This document shows, piece after piece, positions 1-9,484 of a stretch of DNA of 64,000 nt. The stretch is from an uncultured Ignavibacteria bacterium. Lineage in GTDB: Bacteria > Bacteroidota > Ignavibacteria > Ch128b. The stretch lies in contig CALDZP010000003.1 in assembly GCA_937944105.1 (NCBI GenBank), forward strand, positions 1 to 64,000, given 5' to 3'. The position numbers and the translations under genes were made by a program. A model generated the notes under the pieces. It was not told where the DNA came from, did not search any database, and saw only the letters and a list, made by a program, of their open reading frames with translations. Numbering within the stretch: the stretch's first letter is position 1; each line of letters starts with the position of its first letter.

Positions 1-2696
1 TCTCTTAATTGTTTATCAATATCCATCTTCTCGCTTTTTTGCAGTGTTACTGCTCTTAAATTTTTTTTATTTTCTGATTTTTGTATTAAAAGTATGTTAG
101 TATCCACAGTAGCATTTTCGAATACATTAGGACCTAAATCAATAAGTATAATTGGATTATATTCACTAAAGAATTTGCGGAGTTTTTGACCGTATCCTGC
201 ACGCATCCATTTATTGGATGTTATATAACAAAGTAATCCTCCTGCTTTTAAAATTTGTATTCCTTTTTCATAAAACAATGTGTAGATATCACCAGTCCGA
301 ACAAATGTTTTGTAATTCTGATTTTCATAAAGTTTAGCCAGTTTACCGCTTTCTTTTTGAAGCTGGATATACGGCGGGTTGCCAATCACTATATCAAATC
401 CACCACTTCGACCTTGCTCAGTGTAAACCTTTACTCCGAACATCCACTCGGGATCGAACCAGTCCGCTGATTTGTTGGTGTCATAAGGATCCCAATGGGC
501 AATCTTTTCTGTTGTTTCTAATTTAAATCCAAGTTTCTTCAGTTCTTCAGCTAATGCTTTCCTTAATTTAGAGTCTTTATTTTTAATTTTTTCTTTTTCT
601 TTTGTGCTTGATGTAATAAAATACTGGTCTCTTAGCTTTCTCAAATCATCTTCCAATTTCAAGATTTCTGGTGTTGATAGACTTAATTGTTCTGATACAT
701 GTAATCCAATGAGTGTATTTGCAGCTACAAATTTTGTTTCAAGATTTGGTAGAGGTTCTATTCCATAATTGGATTTTGTTTTATCTACTTTTTCATCCAC
801 AAGTAGTGAAATGAAAAATCTAAGTTTTGCAATTTGTATTGCAATGGGCTGGATGTCTACACCATAAATACAATTCTGTATAAGGTAAAGTTTTCTTCCA
901 TAATTTAGTTTATTTAATGAAAAGCTTTCTTCTATTCTTTCAATTGTTTCTTGTCTAATTTTTGGATCTGGAATTAAGTTTGCTGCATTAATTTGCTCTT
1001 TCTTCCATTTTTCATTATTGGGGTCAAGTTTTTGGAGTATATGCACAAGGGTATGTAGTGCGCCCATTGGAAAAGCACCCGAGCCAACAGCAGGGTCAAG
1101 AAGCTTAAGATTGTAAATAGCTTGAATAATAGCCTTAGTTTCTTCTTCGGAAAAATCATGAGGATCATCATCATAACTAAATAATTTTCTCAACCTTTGT
1201 TCTGTTATGTTTAGATGTTGTTTGAAATATTCTAGCAGGGATTCCCTTACCATGTAATCGACTATCTCACGAGGTGTGTAGTAGCTTCCTGTTGCCTTTC
1301 TTGCTGTTGTAGCTGTTTCAGGGTTATAACTGGCAAGGAGGTTTTCAAAGACTTTTCCTAAAAGCTCAGGATCAAGGGCAATTTCTTCATCTAATGGTGT
1401 GTTTTCATCAACTGTAAAGTAATATGAATTAAGAATATTAATTAATCCTCTCGTTTTGTATTTTTTACTTTTTGTTCCGTAATCTTCATTAAGGTCAACT
1501 TCATTTTCATCTGAAAAGAATAAATAATTTGGCACATAAGGTTGTTTCTTAGGATTGTCAGAAAAACCATCTATTCGTATTTCTTCTCCTGTATCATTTG
1601 ACTCATCATCTTTTCGCTTGTCAAGACATTCAAACAAACCACCATTTAGAAAAGGGATATCGTTAAATAACTTTATCATTTCATCTGGATCTTTAAATAG
1701 AGCATGATATCTAAAGTATGAATGGTTCATGTAGTCTTTGTTTAGATAATTTTTATGTCTTTCCTCTCTACGAAATTTTCTTTGTTCGATTGGTGTGTTC
1801 AGGGTTGCAAAGAAAAGGTTTTGTAGAATTGCTTTATAAAAGGTTGATTCTTCAGGTGAAAGATCTATTAAAATATCTTTAAGTTTTTCCTCATCAAAAA
1901 GCTCTTGCTTTATAATTCCCTTTTGCTTCATAAACCAAATAAAAATGATCCTTGTGATTAAACGGATAAGCGCAATGTTTCTACCACCGTTTTCTGCTTC
2001 TGCATCTTCAGGAAATTTTACATTTTTTAATGCCCAGAAATACCAGTTGGAAAGCTCTTGATAGAATTTTTTGTTGAGTATGTTAACATCAAAAACATTT
2101 AACCAGTGTTGATGAAGTTGATTGAAATTTTTTATATCAGGAGTAAGTAAAAGGTCTTTTAGAATTCGAATATGACCAGCATGAGGATACTTTGTGTTAA
2201 TATCGCGTAATATAATAGTTTTACCGACTTTATCGCCCGGTCTCCAATTTTGCAGATATTTAAATCGTTCACTAATTGACAGTGAAATAAATGAATCATT
2301 TTCATTTTTGTAATTAAAAATTAATACGCTGGGTAAGGCTTTACTCCTATTATTAAATGCCCTGGTAATTTCGGAAATTTCTTTTCGAGTTGGATATTCT
2401 TTAAGTTTTAATGCAAAAATTATAAAACCCTCATAACCATCATTTTCAGAATTAAGAATATTTTCATTTGATTTATTTTGGTGCGTTTGATTCTTGAAAA
2501 TAGTTTCATCGATATAACCAACTAAATAATTTTCTATAATATTATTAAAAGTTTCATTATCCCTGTAATATTCGTTTAAAAATTTTTTCGGGGGGATTGG
2601 TTCATTGACTTGAGTTTTTATATCCAATCCCAGTTCTTTTAAGAAATGGATTGATGCATCAAAAAGATTTGAATTATTGAAAACATTTAAATTCAT
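1..2696 (-). CDS. Eco57I-type N6-adenine DNA methyltransferase, 3' end cut by window edge
   Basis: Reading frame open from an ATG at 2696 to the left edge (898 codons seen, no stop). SAM-binding motif I is DPAVGSGAFPMG (about residues 534-545) and the catalytic amino-MTase motif IV is NPPY (773-776), in the order of gamma-class N6-adenine methylases of the Eco57I/type IIG/PglX kind. A long helical N-terminal region with an FLNGGLFE stretch precedes the catalytic core, as in these large enzymes; the target-recognition part would lie mostly beyond the edge. The start is 69 bases after the stop of the helicase-nuclease gene on the same strand, so the two are probably one operon. Function as modification (or modification plus restriction) subunit is inferred. 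Alternatives are a DISARM DrmMI-like or BREX PglX-like methylase. Confidence 0.88.
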   Translation of the reverse strand, partial: MNLNVFNNSNLFDASIHFLKELGLDIKTQVNEPIPPKKFLNEYYRDNETFNNIIENYLVGYIDETIFKNQTHQNKSNENILNSENDGYEGFIIFALKLKEYPTRKEISEITRAFNNRSKALPSVLIFNYKNENDSFISLSISERFKYLQNWRPGDKVGKTIILRDINTKYPHAGHIRILKDLLLTPDIKNFNQLHQHWLNVFDVNILNKKFYQELSNWYFWALKNVKFPEDAEAENGGRNIALIRLITRIIFIWFMKQKGIIKQELFDEEKLKDILIDLSPEESTFYKAILQNLFFATLNTPIEQRKFRREERHKNYLNKDYMNHSYFRYHALFKDPDEMIKLFNDIPFLNGGLFECLDKRKDDESNDTGEEIRIDGFSDNPKKQPYVPNYLFFSDENEVDLNEDYGTKSKKYKTRGLINILNSYYFTVDENTPLDEEIALDPELLGKVFENLLASYNPETATTARKATGSYYTPREIVDYMVRESLLEYFKQHLNITEQRLRKLFSYDDDPHDFSEEETKAIIQAIYNLKLLDPAVGSGAFPMGALHTLVHILQKLDPNNEKWKKEQINAANLIPDPKIRQETIERIEESFSLNKLNYGRKLYLIQNCIYGVDIQPIAIQIAKLRFFISLLVDEKVDKTKSNYGIEPLPNLETKFVAANTLIGLHVSEQLSLSTPEILKLEDDLRKLRDQYFITSSTKEKEKIKNKDSKLRKALAEELKKLGFKLETTEKIAHWDPYDTNKSADWFDPEWMFGVKVYTEQGRSGGFDIVIGNPPYIQLQKESGKLAKLYENQNYKTFVRTGDIYTLFYEKGIQILKAGGLLCYITSNKWMRAGYGQKLRKFFSEYNPIILIDLGPNVFENATVDTNILLIQKSENKKNLRAVTLQKSEKMDIDKQLR

Positions 2697-2765
2697 ATTC
2701 TACTCACTTTTACTTTTGAAGTATTAAAAATCTGGTAAAAATTTTTAATTGAAAACTCTTATTAA

Positions 2766-5700
2766 TCAGGAGACAACAATCCATGTTATTAAGTCCAGAT
2801 TTTCTGGTTTATATAATTCATTGATAGATTTATGAGATGTTTTAATAGTTTTTTTAATGCCTTTATCCATCAAATCTTCAATTAATTTAATTTGCATTTC
2901 ATCTGTTTTATTTTTTAGCCACAATTTAAGTGCATTGGATAATTTATTAAGCTCAACCTGATTTGAATTATCAATTTCTTGCGGTACAAATCTTTTAGAA
3001 CTTTTATGTAATCTTAAAAAAGAAAGAATATCAAAATTATTATTGAGGATATTTTTCCCATCATAATCTGAATAAAGAAGGAACAATTTATCGTATTTAT
3101 GTTGAGGAGAATTTTCCAGGTTTCGTGGGTAACCCAGTAATGCAATTATGCCATCTACCACAGGCTTATTAAATAGTTGTTCATCCTTTTTGAAACCGGT
3201 ATAGACTCCATTAGGAATTGATTCAAGTTCTTTTCTATTTTTCTGGAACAATTCAAATAATTCTTGACGGAATGATTCCATTGATAGTTTATCAAATCCT
3301 AATACTTCATCATTGCTTTCAATATCTTCCCAGGTTAATTGTAATTGTTCCATCATTTTTTTCTCTTGTTTTGAAATTAATGGATTATCTTCAATTGCGG
3401 GAATATTCGAATGAATATCTATAGGTTCAGAACCAGTCAAAGTCATAAGAACAATTCTTCTTTCAATTCTATCCTGTAATCTTAAGAAATCTTCGTAACT
3501 ATCGGCAGGCCAGAAATTAACACCAGTTATTATTTTATTAGGTGAACCTAATCTATCAATTCTACCTAATCTTTGAACTAACCTGACTGGATTCCAGTGA
3601 ATATCGTAATTAATCAAATAATCACAATCTTGTAAATTTTGTCCTTCGCTTAATGCATCAGTGGCAATTAGAATATCAATCTGGTTCTCCACAATTCTAT
3701 AAGTTTCTGGTGAAGCTTTTTTTATGAAATCGAGCCACTCGTTATAATCTTTAATCGGAAGAATATTATGTTCTTTGTATAAATTAGTCCAATCTTTCTC
3801 ATTAAAAAGTTTTGTAAAAGGAGCAAAGCGTTCAAGAATAGGGAGAAAATTTTTGCTACTGTATCCATCATCGGTTTTACACTCATCACCTGAAACAAAT
3901 GCTACTTTTTTAAATCCACGCGAGACAAGTTGATCAAATAAATACTTAACTGTGTCTTTATATACAGAAAATATAACTACCTTTTTATTATTATGATTTT
4001 TTGGTGAGTTTTGCTTAGAAATAATTAATTCCATCAGTTTTTCTAACTTGTTGTCTTTGCTTTTGAGCTTCTCGCTATTGTTTTTCTCATTCATTATTTC
4101 TTCATTAAAAGCTTCCAGCTCCGAAACCAATTGTTTAAGTTTTTCAATATCATCTACAAGGTCTTTCTCAAATTCTTCTAATCGAACGATATCAGAAATT
4201 TTAATAGGATTCTTTTTCCCGATTGTGTAATCAAATTCTAATTGAATTGAATCGTCCTGTAAATTCATTTCTTCCAGTTCCGATTCTAATTCTTCTGACA
4301 ATTCTAATTGTAAATCATAATCCAGCTGATTCTTTTTATAATTGATAACTTTCTCTAAAACATCATTGTAGTAATTGTATATATTTTTTACGGTGATGAA
4401 GAATGAGTACCACGATGATTCAAGCCTTTTAACTAACAAAATATACATCATTTTTGCAAGATAGCTTTGCCTGCTTGCTTCGTCTTCCAGAACACTTTTA
4501 ATTTCTTTCTCCTCCATATAATATGCAGGTTTATAGGCGGTAAAATTAATTTCAATTTTTTGCAACAATTCGTCCAGACTTTTAATTGAACCAACATTCT
4601 TGGGACTTAAATATATGTTTATTGGTTTTTCTTTTTCTGGGAATATCAAGTTGTCCCGGGCATCGAATTTTTTTACCAACTCTCTAGTTCTTGCAACAAT
4701 TAAAGCATCAGTTAACTTAAATAATTCATCTGGAAGATCTTTTATAAAATCTGATAGTTTTTTATCCTGTTTAATTGACCATTCATTAAATTTTAGCTGA
4801 GCCTTTGAAAACAATTGTTGAAGCGATGGTATATCAAAGTTGTTACCACTAAATCCTTTATCTTCACCTCTAACAATTAATTTAAATTGATTTCTTACAT
4901 CGATTAATTTTGTGTTAATTGGTGTGGCAGTCAATAGTAAAACTTTAACATCTTTATTTTTTTCTGTTTTTAATATCAAATCCACTAATGTTTTATATCT
5001 TATTCCCTTATCGTTTCTGAAATTGTGGCTCTCATCAATTACAATAAACAATTTAGGGTTTCCCTGGAAATAGTCTTTAATAGTAAATCGATCTTCATAA
5101 GTTTCTAACCGATTGTTTTGTAGATCTGTATGATATCTGATTGTAAATTTCAATTTATCAACTTCAAATTTAGATTTAAATCCTTCGAGGTACTGTCTCC
5201 AGTTCATTTCAAGTTTTTTAGGACAGAACAATAATACTTTGTATCCTTTTAATTCAAAGTATTTCATAACTGCTAAAGCCTGGTATGTTTTACCCAGACC
5301 AACAGCATCAGCCAGTATTGCACCATTGTATTGTTGTATTTTTTTTATAAGACTTAGAACTCCTTTTTGTTGAAAAGGATATAAACATTTATAAATATAT
5401 GTGTCTTGAAGGAACTCTATTTGCCTTGATGTTTCAGATTGTGGATCATATTCCAATAAATCTTCTTTGAATAGCTCAAAAAGGATTTTATAATAAATAG
5501 TTTCTGGATTGTATTCCTTAAAGTAATTTGACAGAAGTTCAATTAAATATTCTTTAAAGGATTTATTCTCCCCGTCTATTATTATATTCTCTTTAGCTTC
5601 TTCACTCTTCCACAAATTTTTAAACCACTCTAATATTTCACGGTAATCGGCATTACCGCCAAAATCAGCAATATTTAATTCAATATTACTTGACTTTCTT

Positions 5701-6140
5701 AAACCCAGACCCGCTTCAGTTAAGTTAGAACTTCCTGCAACATAAAAACAATTTCTTGGATCATCTTTTTTATCTTTGAACAGATAAACCTTTGCATGAC
5801 AAAAATTTGGTTTAACGGTTTTAACATTTACTTTACTTTGTTTTAAGAATTCAACTGCATTTAAAGTAATTTCTTTCAAATTAAAAGCCGACTCGACATC
5901 CAAATTTTCTTCCAAGAGATTAATTAATTTTTCCTGTTTTTCCCCTTCATTGATCAAATTACCAAGAATCATATTAAAGTTTTCAACATTGTTATTAAAA
6001 TTTTTATAAAGATAGGCTAAAGCACCTGGAGAGAAAAAAGCAGAGACTATATTAAGTTCTCCACTTGTTATATAGTCGTTAAGAAAATCACTCAAGTTGG
6101 CTTTGCGATTATATCGAGGATAACGATTATCTATCAGCAT
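2766..6140 (-). CDS. PLD-family nuclease fused to SNF2-type DEAD/H helicase
   Basis: 1124 residues. The N-terminal phospholipase-D-like domain (about 1-180) has one HxK motif (H115, K117) followed by GSSNLTEAG, the arrangement of PLD nucleases. A superfamily 2 motor follows: Walker A AVGLGKT (about 279-285), DESH box, LLTATP motif III, then after a roughly 200-residue charged helical insert the C-terminal lobe with ATDALSEGQNLQ and QRLGRIDRLG (motifs V and VI). Together with the adenine methylase next door this looks like the translocase-nuclease half of a restriction-type defence system. Start is ATG at 6140. Related arrangements are type ISP enzymes, NgoAVII/CglI (PLD nuclease plus ATPase) and DISARM DrmD/DrmMI, but a PLD-SNF2 fusion paired with a separate methylase does not match any of these exactly. 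Biochemical role is inferred. Confidence 0.85.
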   Translation of the reverse strand: MLIDNRYPRYNRKANLSDFLNDYITSGELNIVSAFFSPGALAYLYKNFNNNVENFNMILGNLINEGEKQEKLINLLEENLDVESAFNLKEITLNAVEFLKQSKVNVKTVKPNFCHAKVYLFKDKKDDPRNCFYVAGSSNLTEAGLGLRKSSNIELNIADFGGNADYREILEWFKNLWKSEEAKENIIIDGENKSFKEYLIELLSNYFKEYNPETIYYKILFELFKEDLLEYDPQSETSRQIEFLQDTYIYKCLYPFQQKGVLSLIKKIQQYNGAILADAVGLGKTYQALAVMKYFELKGYKVLLFCPKKLEMNWRQYLEGFKSKFEVDKLKFTIRYHTDLQNNRLETYEDRFTIKDYFQGNPKLFIVIDESHNFRNDKGIRYKTLVDLILKTEKNKDVKVLLLTATPINTKLIDVRNQFKLIVRGEDKGFSGNNFDIPSLQQLFSKAQLKFNEWSIKQDKKLSDFIKDLPDELFKLTDALIVARTRELVKKFDARDNLIFPEKEKPINIYLSPKNVGSIKSLDELLQKIEINFTAYKPAYYMEEKEIKSVLEDEASRQSYLAKMMYILLVKRLESSWYSFFITVKNIYNYYNDVLEKVINYKKNQLDYDLQLELSEELESELEEMNLQDDSIQLEFDYTIGKKNPIKISDIVRLEEFEKDLVDDIEKLKQLVSELEAFNEEIMNEKNNSEKLKSKDNKLEKLMELIISKQNSPKNHNNKKVVIFSVYKDTVKYLFDQLVSRGFKKVAFVSGDECKTDDGYSSKNFLPILERFAPFTKLFNEKDWTNLYKEHNILPIKDYNEWLDFIKKASPETYRIVENQIDILIATDALSEGQNLQDCDYLINYDIHWNPVRLVQRLGRIDRLGSPNKIITGVNFWPADSYEDFLRLQDRIERRIVLMTLTGSEPIDIHSNIPAIEDNPLISKQEKKMMEQLQLTWEDIESNDEVLGFDKLSMESFRQELFELFQKNRKELESIPNGVYTGFKKDEQLFNKPVVDGIIALLGYPRNLENSPQHKYDKLFLLYSDYDGKNILNNNFDILSFLRLHKSSKRFVPQEIDNSNQVELNKLSNALKLWLKNKTDEMQIKLIEDLMDKGIKKTIKTSHKSINELYKPENLDLITWIVVS

Positions 6141-6557
6141 AAATTAGCCCCATAATTTTTTTTATTTTTTGTGAAATTAAATAATTAACTATTAAAACTC
6201 ATCAGTTAAGGGGAAAATTAAAATTTGTCTTAATTTTAAGTGTTTTTACTTTTTTTGTCCATTTATGAATTTATCAAATTTCACAAAATGAAGATTCTCT
6301 TTTTCTCCTAATAAGATAGAATATGCAGAACATTTTTTTCTTTGGTGATTTCATATTTCAATAATTTTCCTGCATCTCTGAAGATAATTTATTTCGAACT
6401 ATCACAACAAAAAATAGAGGTAAAGTACTTGCTATTATTTACAAATGAATGGAAGGAAATTTGTTGAAGAATTTCAAGAGCAAAATATGATAATTTATAG
6501 TTTTGCTAAAAATTGAATTATGAACTTAACATTGAGTTTTAATTTTAAGGATTAAAA
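6141..6557. other. Gene-free AT-rich spacer
   Basis: 417 bases between the start of the helicase-nuclease gene and the stop of phnE. No convincing ORF, RNA or repeat is seen. A 23-codon ATG frame near 6445 has no recognisable ribosome binding site or similarity. The promoter of the defence-like operon and the end of the phn transcript should lie here, but no box could be assigned with confidence. Confidence 0.5.
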
Positions 6558-7631
6558 TCAATAAATCGATTCGCGAATTTTTGCACTTATGTAATCCATA
6601 ATCCACACGACAAATGCAATCATTATAACTATTAAACCTACTTCATGCCACTGAGCTAAACCCTGATATTGCATCAACATTGTACCTATACCACCACCAC
6701 CAACAAGTCCAATTACAGTTGCCATACGAACATTTATATCCCATCGATAAATTGTAAATGACAGAAATGGAAGAACAATTTGTGGAACAACTGCATACCA
6801 GATCACCTGCAATTTATTAGCTCCTGTTGCTTCAATTGCATCAACTGGACCTTCTTCGATACTTTCAATTGCCTCTGAATATAACTTAGCATTAGCAGCA
6901 ATCGTATGAACAAGTAATGCAATCATTCCAGCATATGGACCTATTCCAACCCAAACAGAGAAAATTATAGCCCAGATTAATGGTTCAATCGATCTTACAA
7001 AGTTTAAAATAATTCTTAATGCATAATAAATCATGAAAGTGTACCAATGATCTTTCATCAAATTACGAGCGGTTAAAAAACTTAAAATCAATGTAGGCGG
7101 GATTGAGAGAAGAGTTGCAATTAGAGCAAGATATATTGTTTCAATTATAGCAAAAAGTGCATCATCAAAAATTCCAAATTCCGGAGTAAATAAAGCATGA
7201 AAAATTCTATTAGCTCCTTCAATTCCCTCTTTACTGAATAGATCAATTAAAGAAATTTTTGTAACGAGCCAGCCAGCAATAAAAGTCAAATTAAATAATG
7301 TCCATGCAAAAATTTCAGAAATCAAACGAGCAGATTTAGTTTCTTTTCCAAGTCCCATAATTCGAGTACCAAGAGAAGTACGACTGTAACCCCAGATAAT
7401 TCCAATCGCTGCAGAGATTATTAAAATTAATATTACTTCAGCCCACGAAAAAGGTAATTCCCTTAAATCAAGAATTACTTTATAGTAAATTGCTCTCTGC
7501 AAAACCAGAATAGCGTAAAACACGAAAAATATATCAAGGAGAATTGCTTTGATTAAATTTATTTTTTCCTGATTTTTTCTTTTTCTTAATATTTTTTCTT
7601 TTGGATGAATTTCTAATTCTGGATCAAGCAT
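6558..7631 (-). CDS. phnE: Phosphonate-type ABC transporter permease PhnE
   Basis: 357 residues with a charged N-terminal tail (1-25), about six hydrophobic segments and the permease EAA loop (EGPVDAIEATGANKLQVIW), which couples to the ATPase. The family imports phosphonates, phosphite or related oxyanions across the inner membrane. Its ATG overlaps the phnC stop as TAATG, so the two are translationally coupled. No phosphonate-degrading enzyme is in the window, so the substrate is not established. Confidence 0.88.
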   Translation of the reverse strand: MLDPELEIHPKEKILRKRKNQEKINLIKAILLDIFFVFYAILVLQRAIYYKVILDLRELPFSWAEVILILIISAAIGIIWGYSRTSLGTRIMGLGKETKSARLISEIFAWTLFNLTFIAGWLVTKISLIDLFSKEGIEGANRIFHALFTPEFGIFDDALFAIIETIYLALIATLLSIPPTLILSFLTARNLMKDHWYTFMIYYALRIILNFVRSIEPLIWAIIFSVWVGIGPYAGMIALLVHTIAANAKLYSEAIESIEEGPVDAIEATGANKLQVIWYAVVPQIVLPFLSFTIYRWDINVRMATVIGLVGGGGIGTMLMQYQGLAQWHEVGLIVIMIAFVVWIMDYISAKIRESIY

Positions 7632-8404
7632 TATCTAATCTCCACTTCTTCTGCTTCTTCGCCGTAAATTTTTTTGAACCAGGCTTCATCAATTTCGTGC
7701 GGCAATCCTTCGAATACGATCTCTCCCGATTTAAGTGCAATTACTCTTGTAGCATATCTTCTGACAAGACTTAAAAAGTGTAAATTACAAACTACAGTCA
7801 CACCCAGTTCTTTATTTACTTTTTCAAAATATTGCATAATAGAATTTGAAGTAGCAGGATCAAGACTCGCCACAGGTTCATCAGCTAAAAGTAACTTTGG
7901 AGATTGCATAAGACTTCTTGCAATTGCAACTCTCTGCTGTTGACCTCCGCTTAATTTATCTGCCCTCTCATAAGCATATTCTTTAATTCCAACTATATCA
8001 AGATTTTTCATAGCTTCTTGAATACATTGGGGAGGAAAATTTCCCATAATTGAGGGGAGTGTTTTCATGTAACCTAATTTCCCAGCAAGAACATTACTTA
8101 AAACATTCATTCTCTTAATCAAATTGAATTGCTGAAAAACCATCCCAATATGAGTTCTAACTTCTCTTAATTCTTTACCTTTTATATGTGTAATATCTTT
8201 ACCTAAAAATTTAACCGTTCCGGCTGTAGGTTCTTCTAATCTATTTATGCACTTTAAAAGAGTAGTTTTACCTGAACCACTCAAGCCAATGACTACTAAA
8301 AATTCACCTTCATAAACATTAAGTGAAACTCCTTTCAGAGCATGTGTACCACTTGGATAAACTTTATGTAGATTTCTAACTTCAACAATTACATTTGAGC
8401 TCAT
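7631..8404 (-). CDS. phnC: Phosphonate-type ABC transporter ATP-binding protein PhnC
   Basis: 257 residues, the usual length of PhnC. Walker A GLSGSGKTT (about 39-47), Q-loop VFQQFNL, ABC signature LSGGQQQR, Walker B LLLADEP and a switch histidine in VVCNLHF are all intact, so this is an active ATPase subunit. It sits between phnD and phnE and overlaps both by one base, a tight three-gene import operon. PhnC-type identity rests on overall resemblance and on its neighbours. Confidence 0.92.
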   Translation of the reverse strand: MSSNVIVEVRNLHKVYPSGTHALKGVSLNVYEGEFLVVIGLSGSGKTTLLKCINRLEEPTAGTVKFLGKDITHIKGKELREVRTHIGMVFQQFNLIKRMNVLSNVLAGKLGYMKTLPSIMGNFPPQCIQEAMKNLDIVGIKEYAYERADKLSGGQQQRVAIARSLMQSPKLLLADEPVASLDPATSNSIMQYFEKVNKELGVTVVCNLHFLSLVRRYATRVIALKSGEIVFEGLPHEIDEAWFKKIYGEEAEEVEIR

Positions 8405-9327
8405 TATTTCACCATTTCTTCTAATTTTAATCCTGCTTCTCGAATCAATTTTCTAAGTAAATCATAATCTTTGTCAGATGTTTCCATTAAACCTTCCATG
8501 CTATATATATCGGGCATAATTTTTTTACCTTCCTCCGAATTTGCAAACTTAAGTAGGGCGTTCTTTATTTTCTCAACCATAAACGGAGACATTCCTTTTC
8601 TAAAAACTACAGGATCATTTGGAAGTGAATCGGTTAAAGCCAAAATTTTGATTTTTTCAAAAACATCTGGATACTGTTTTTTAACTCTTGATCTGGCATC
8701 GAGCGGTTCACCAGTCAAAGGATGAGGCGGTGAATAAAATGTTGCCCCAGCATCAACCTGTCGTTGGTACACCATTATCACAACATTATCATGTTTCATT
8801 GCAAATGTTTCTCGTGAGGGTTTAATACCCTTTTTCTTCAAAAGATAATTTGGCAGAATATAGCCAGATGCAGATGATGCATCAACATAAGCAATTGACC
8901 TGCCATTTAAATCTTCAAGCTTTTCAATTTTAGAATCAGTTCTAACTATAATTTGTCCTCGATAGTAAGCTTGATTTCCGGTTCGAATAACTCTTAAAAC
9001 TGCATTTGCTCCATATTTTTCATGGGCAAGTAAGTAACTGAATGAATTTATTATTGCAATATCAGCTCTGTCTGTTCCAAATGCTTCTACAACAGCAATG
9101 TAGGATGTGGGGACTGCTGTCTCGAAATAATATCCAGTTTCTTTTTCAAGAAATTGAATTAATGGTTTTGCACTTAATGTAATTTTTTCGGCATCAACTG
9201 AGGGCGTGAAATATAATTTTACAGGATTTTTAATTGTTCCTAAAGAGCCTTTGACATCTCTGATAGTAATGTAGAAAATGAATATTAGCGTGGGTAAAAT
9301 ATAAAGAATGTATTTAATAAATCTCAA
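8404..9327 (-). CDS. phnD: PhnD-like periplasmic phosphate/phosphonate-binding protein
   Basis: 307 residues. An N-terminal hydrophobic segment (about 5-22) acts as signal or membrane anchor and is followed by a PhnD-type binding fold: LYFTPSVDAEKI, an ADIAIINSFSYLLA segment, AYVDASSASGYILPNYLL and a PNDPVVFRKGMS segment. It should capture the substrate for PhnCE. The only in-frame start is TTG at 9327, preceded by GGTAG six bases upstream; no ATG is available without losing the signal region. The segment lacks a lipobox cysteine, so anchoring by an uncleaved helix is likely. The ligand could be phosphonate, phosphite or another oxyanion. Confidence 0.87.
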   Translation of the reverse strand: MRFIKYILYILPTLIFIFYITIRDVKGSLGTIKNPVKLYFTPSVDAEKITLSAKPLIQFLEKETGYYFETAVPTSYIAVVEAFGTDRADIAIINSFSYLLAHEKYGANAVLRVIRTGNQAYYRGQIIVRTDSKIEKLEDLNGRSIAYVDASSASGYILPNYLLKKKGIKPSRETFAMKHDNVVIMVYQRQVDAGATFYSPPHPLTGEPLDARSRVKKQYPDVFEKIKILALTDSLPNDPVVFRKGMSPFMVEKIKNALLKFANSEEGKKIMPDIYSMEGLMETSDKDYDLLRKLIREAGLKLEEMVK

Positions 9328-9484
9328 TTTTCTACCATAAGTTTTACAAATATCGAAAATTGCCTGTAAGTAATCAAAAATTGATTCTTTTATGCGTTAT
9401 AAAATTAAAAAATAGAATTTCAAAATTTTTCTGAATCTCAGTAGATGATTTAATTAAATGGTGATGATAAATGTTCGATATTAT

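Noticed and set aside
255..470. Plus-strand frame inside the methylase gene
   Set aside because: It is a shadow of the minus-strand gene, which has intact catalytic motifs over the same bases.
6445..6516. 23-codon ATG ORF in the spacer upstream of the defence-like operon
   Set aside because: No ribosome binding site, no recognisable motif and too short to separate from chance.
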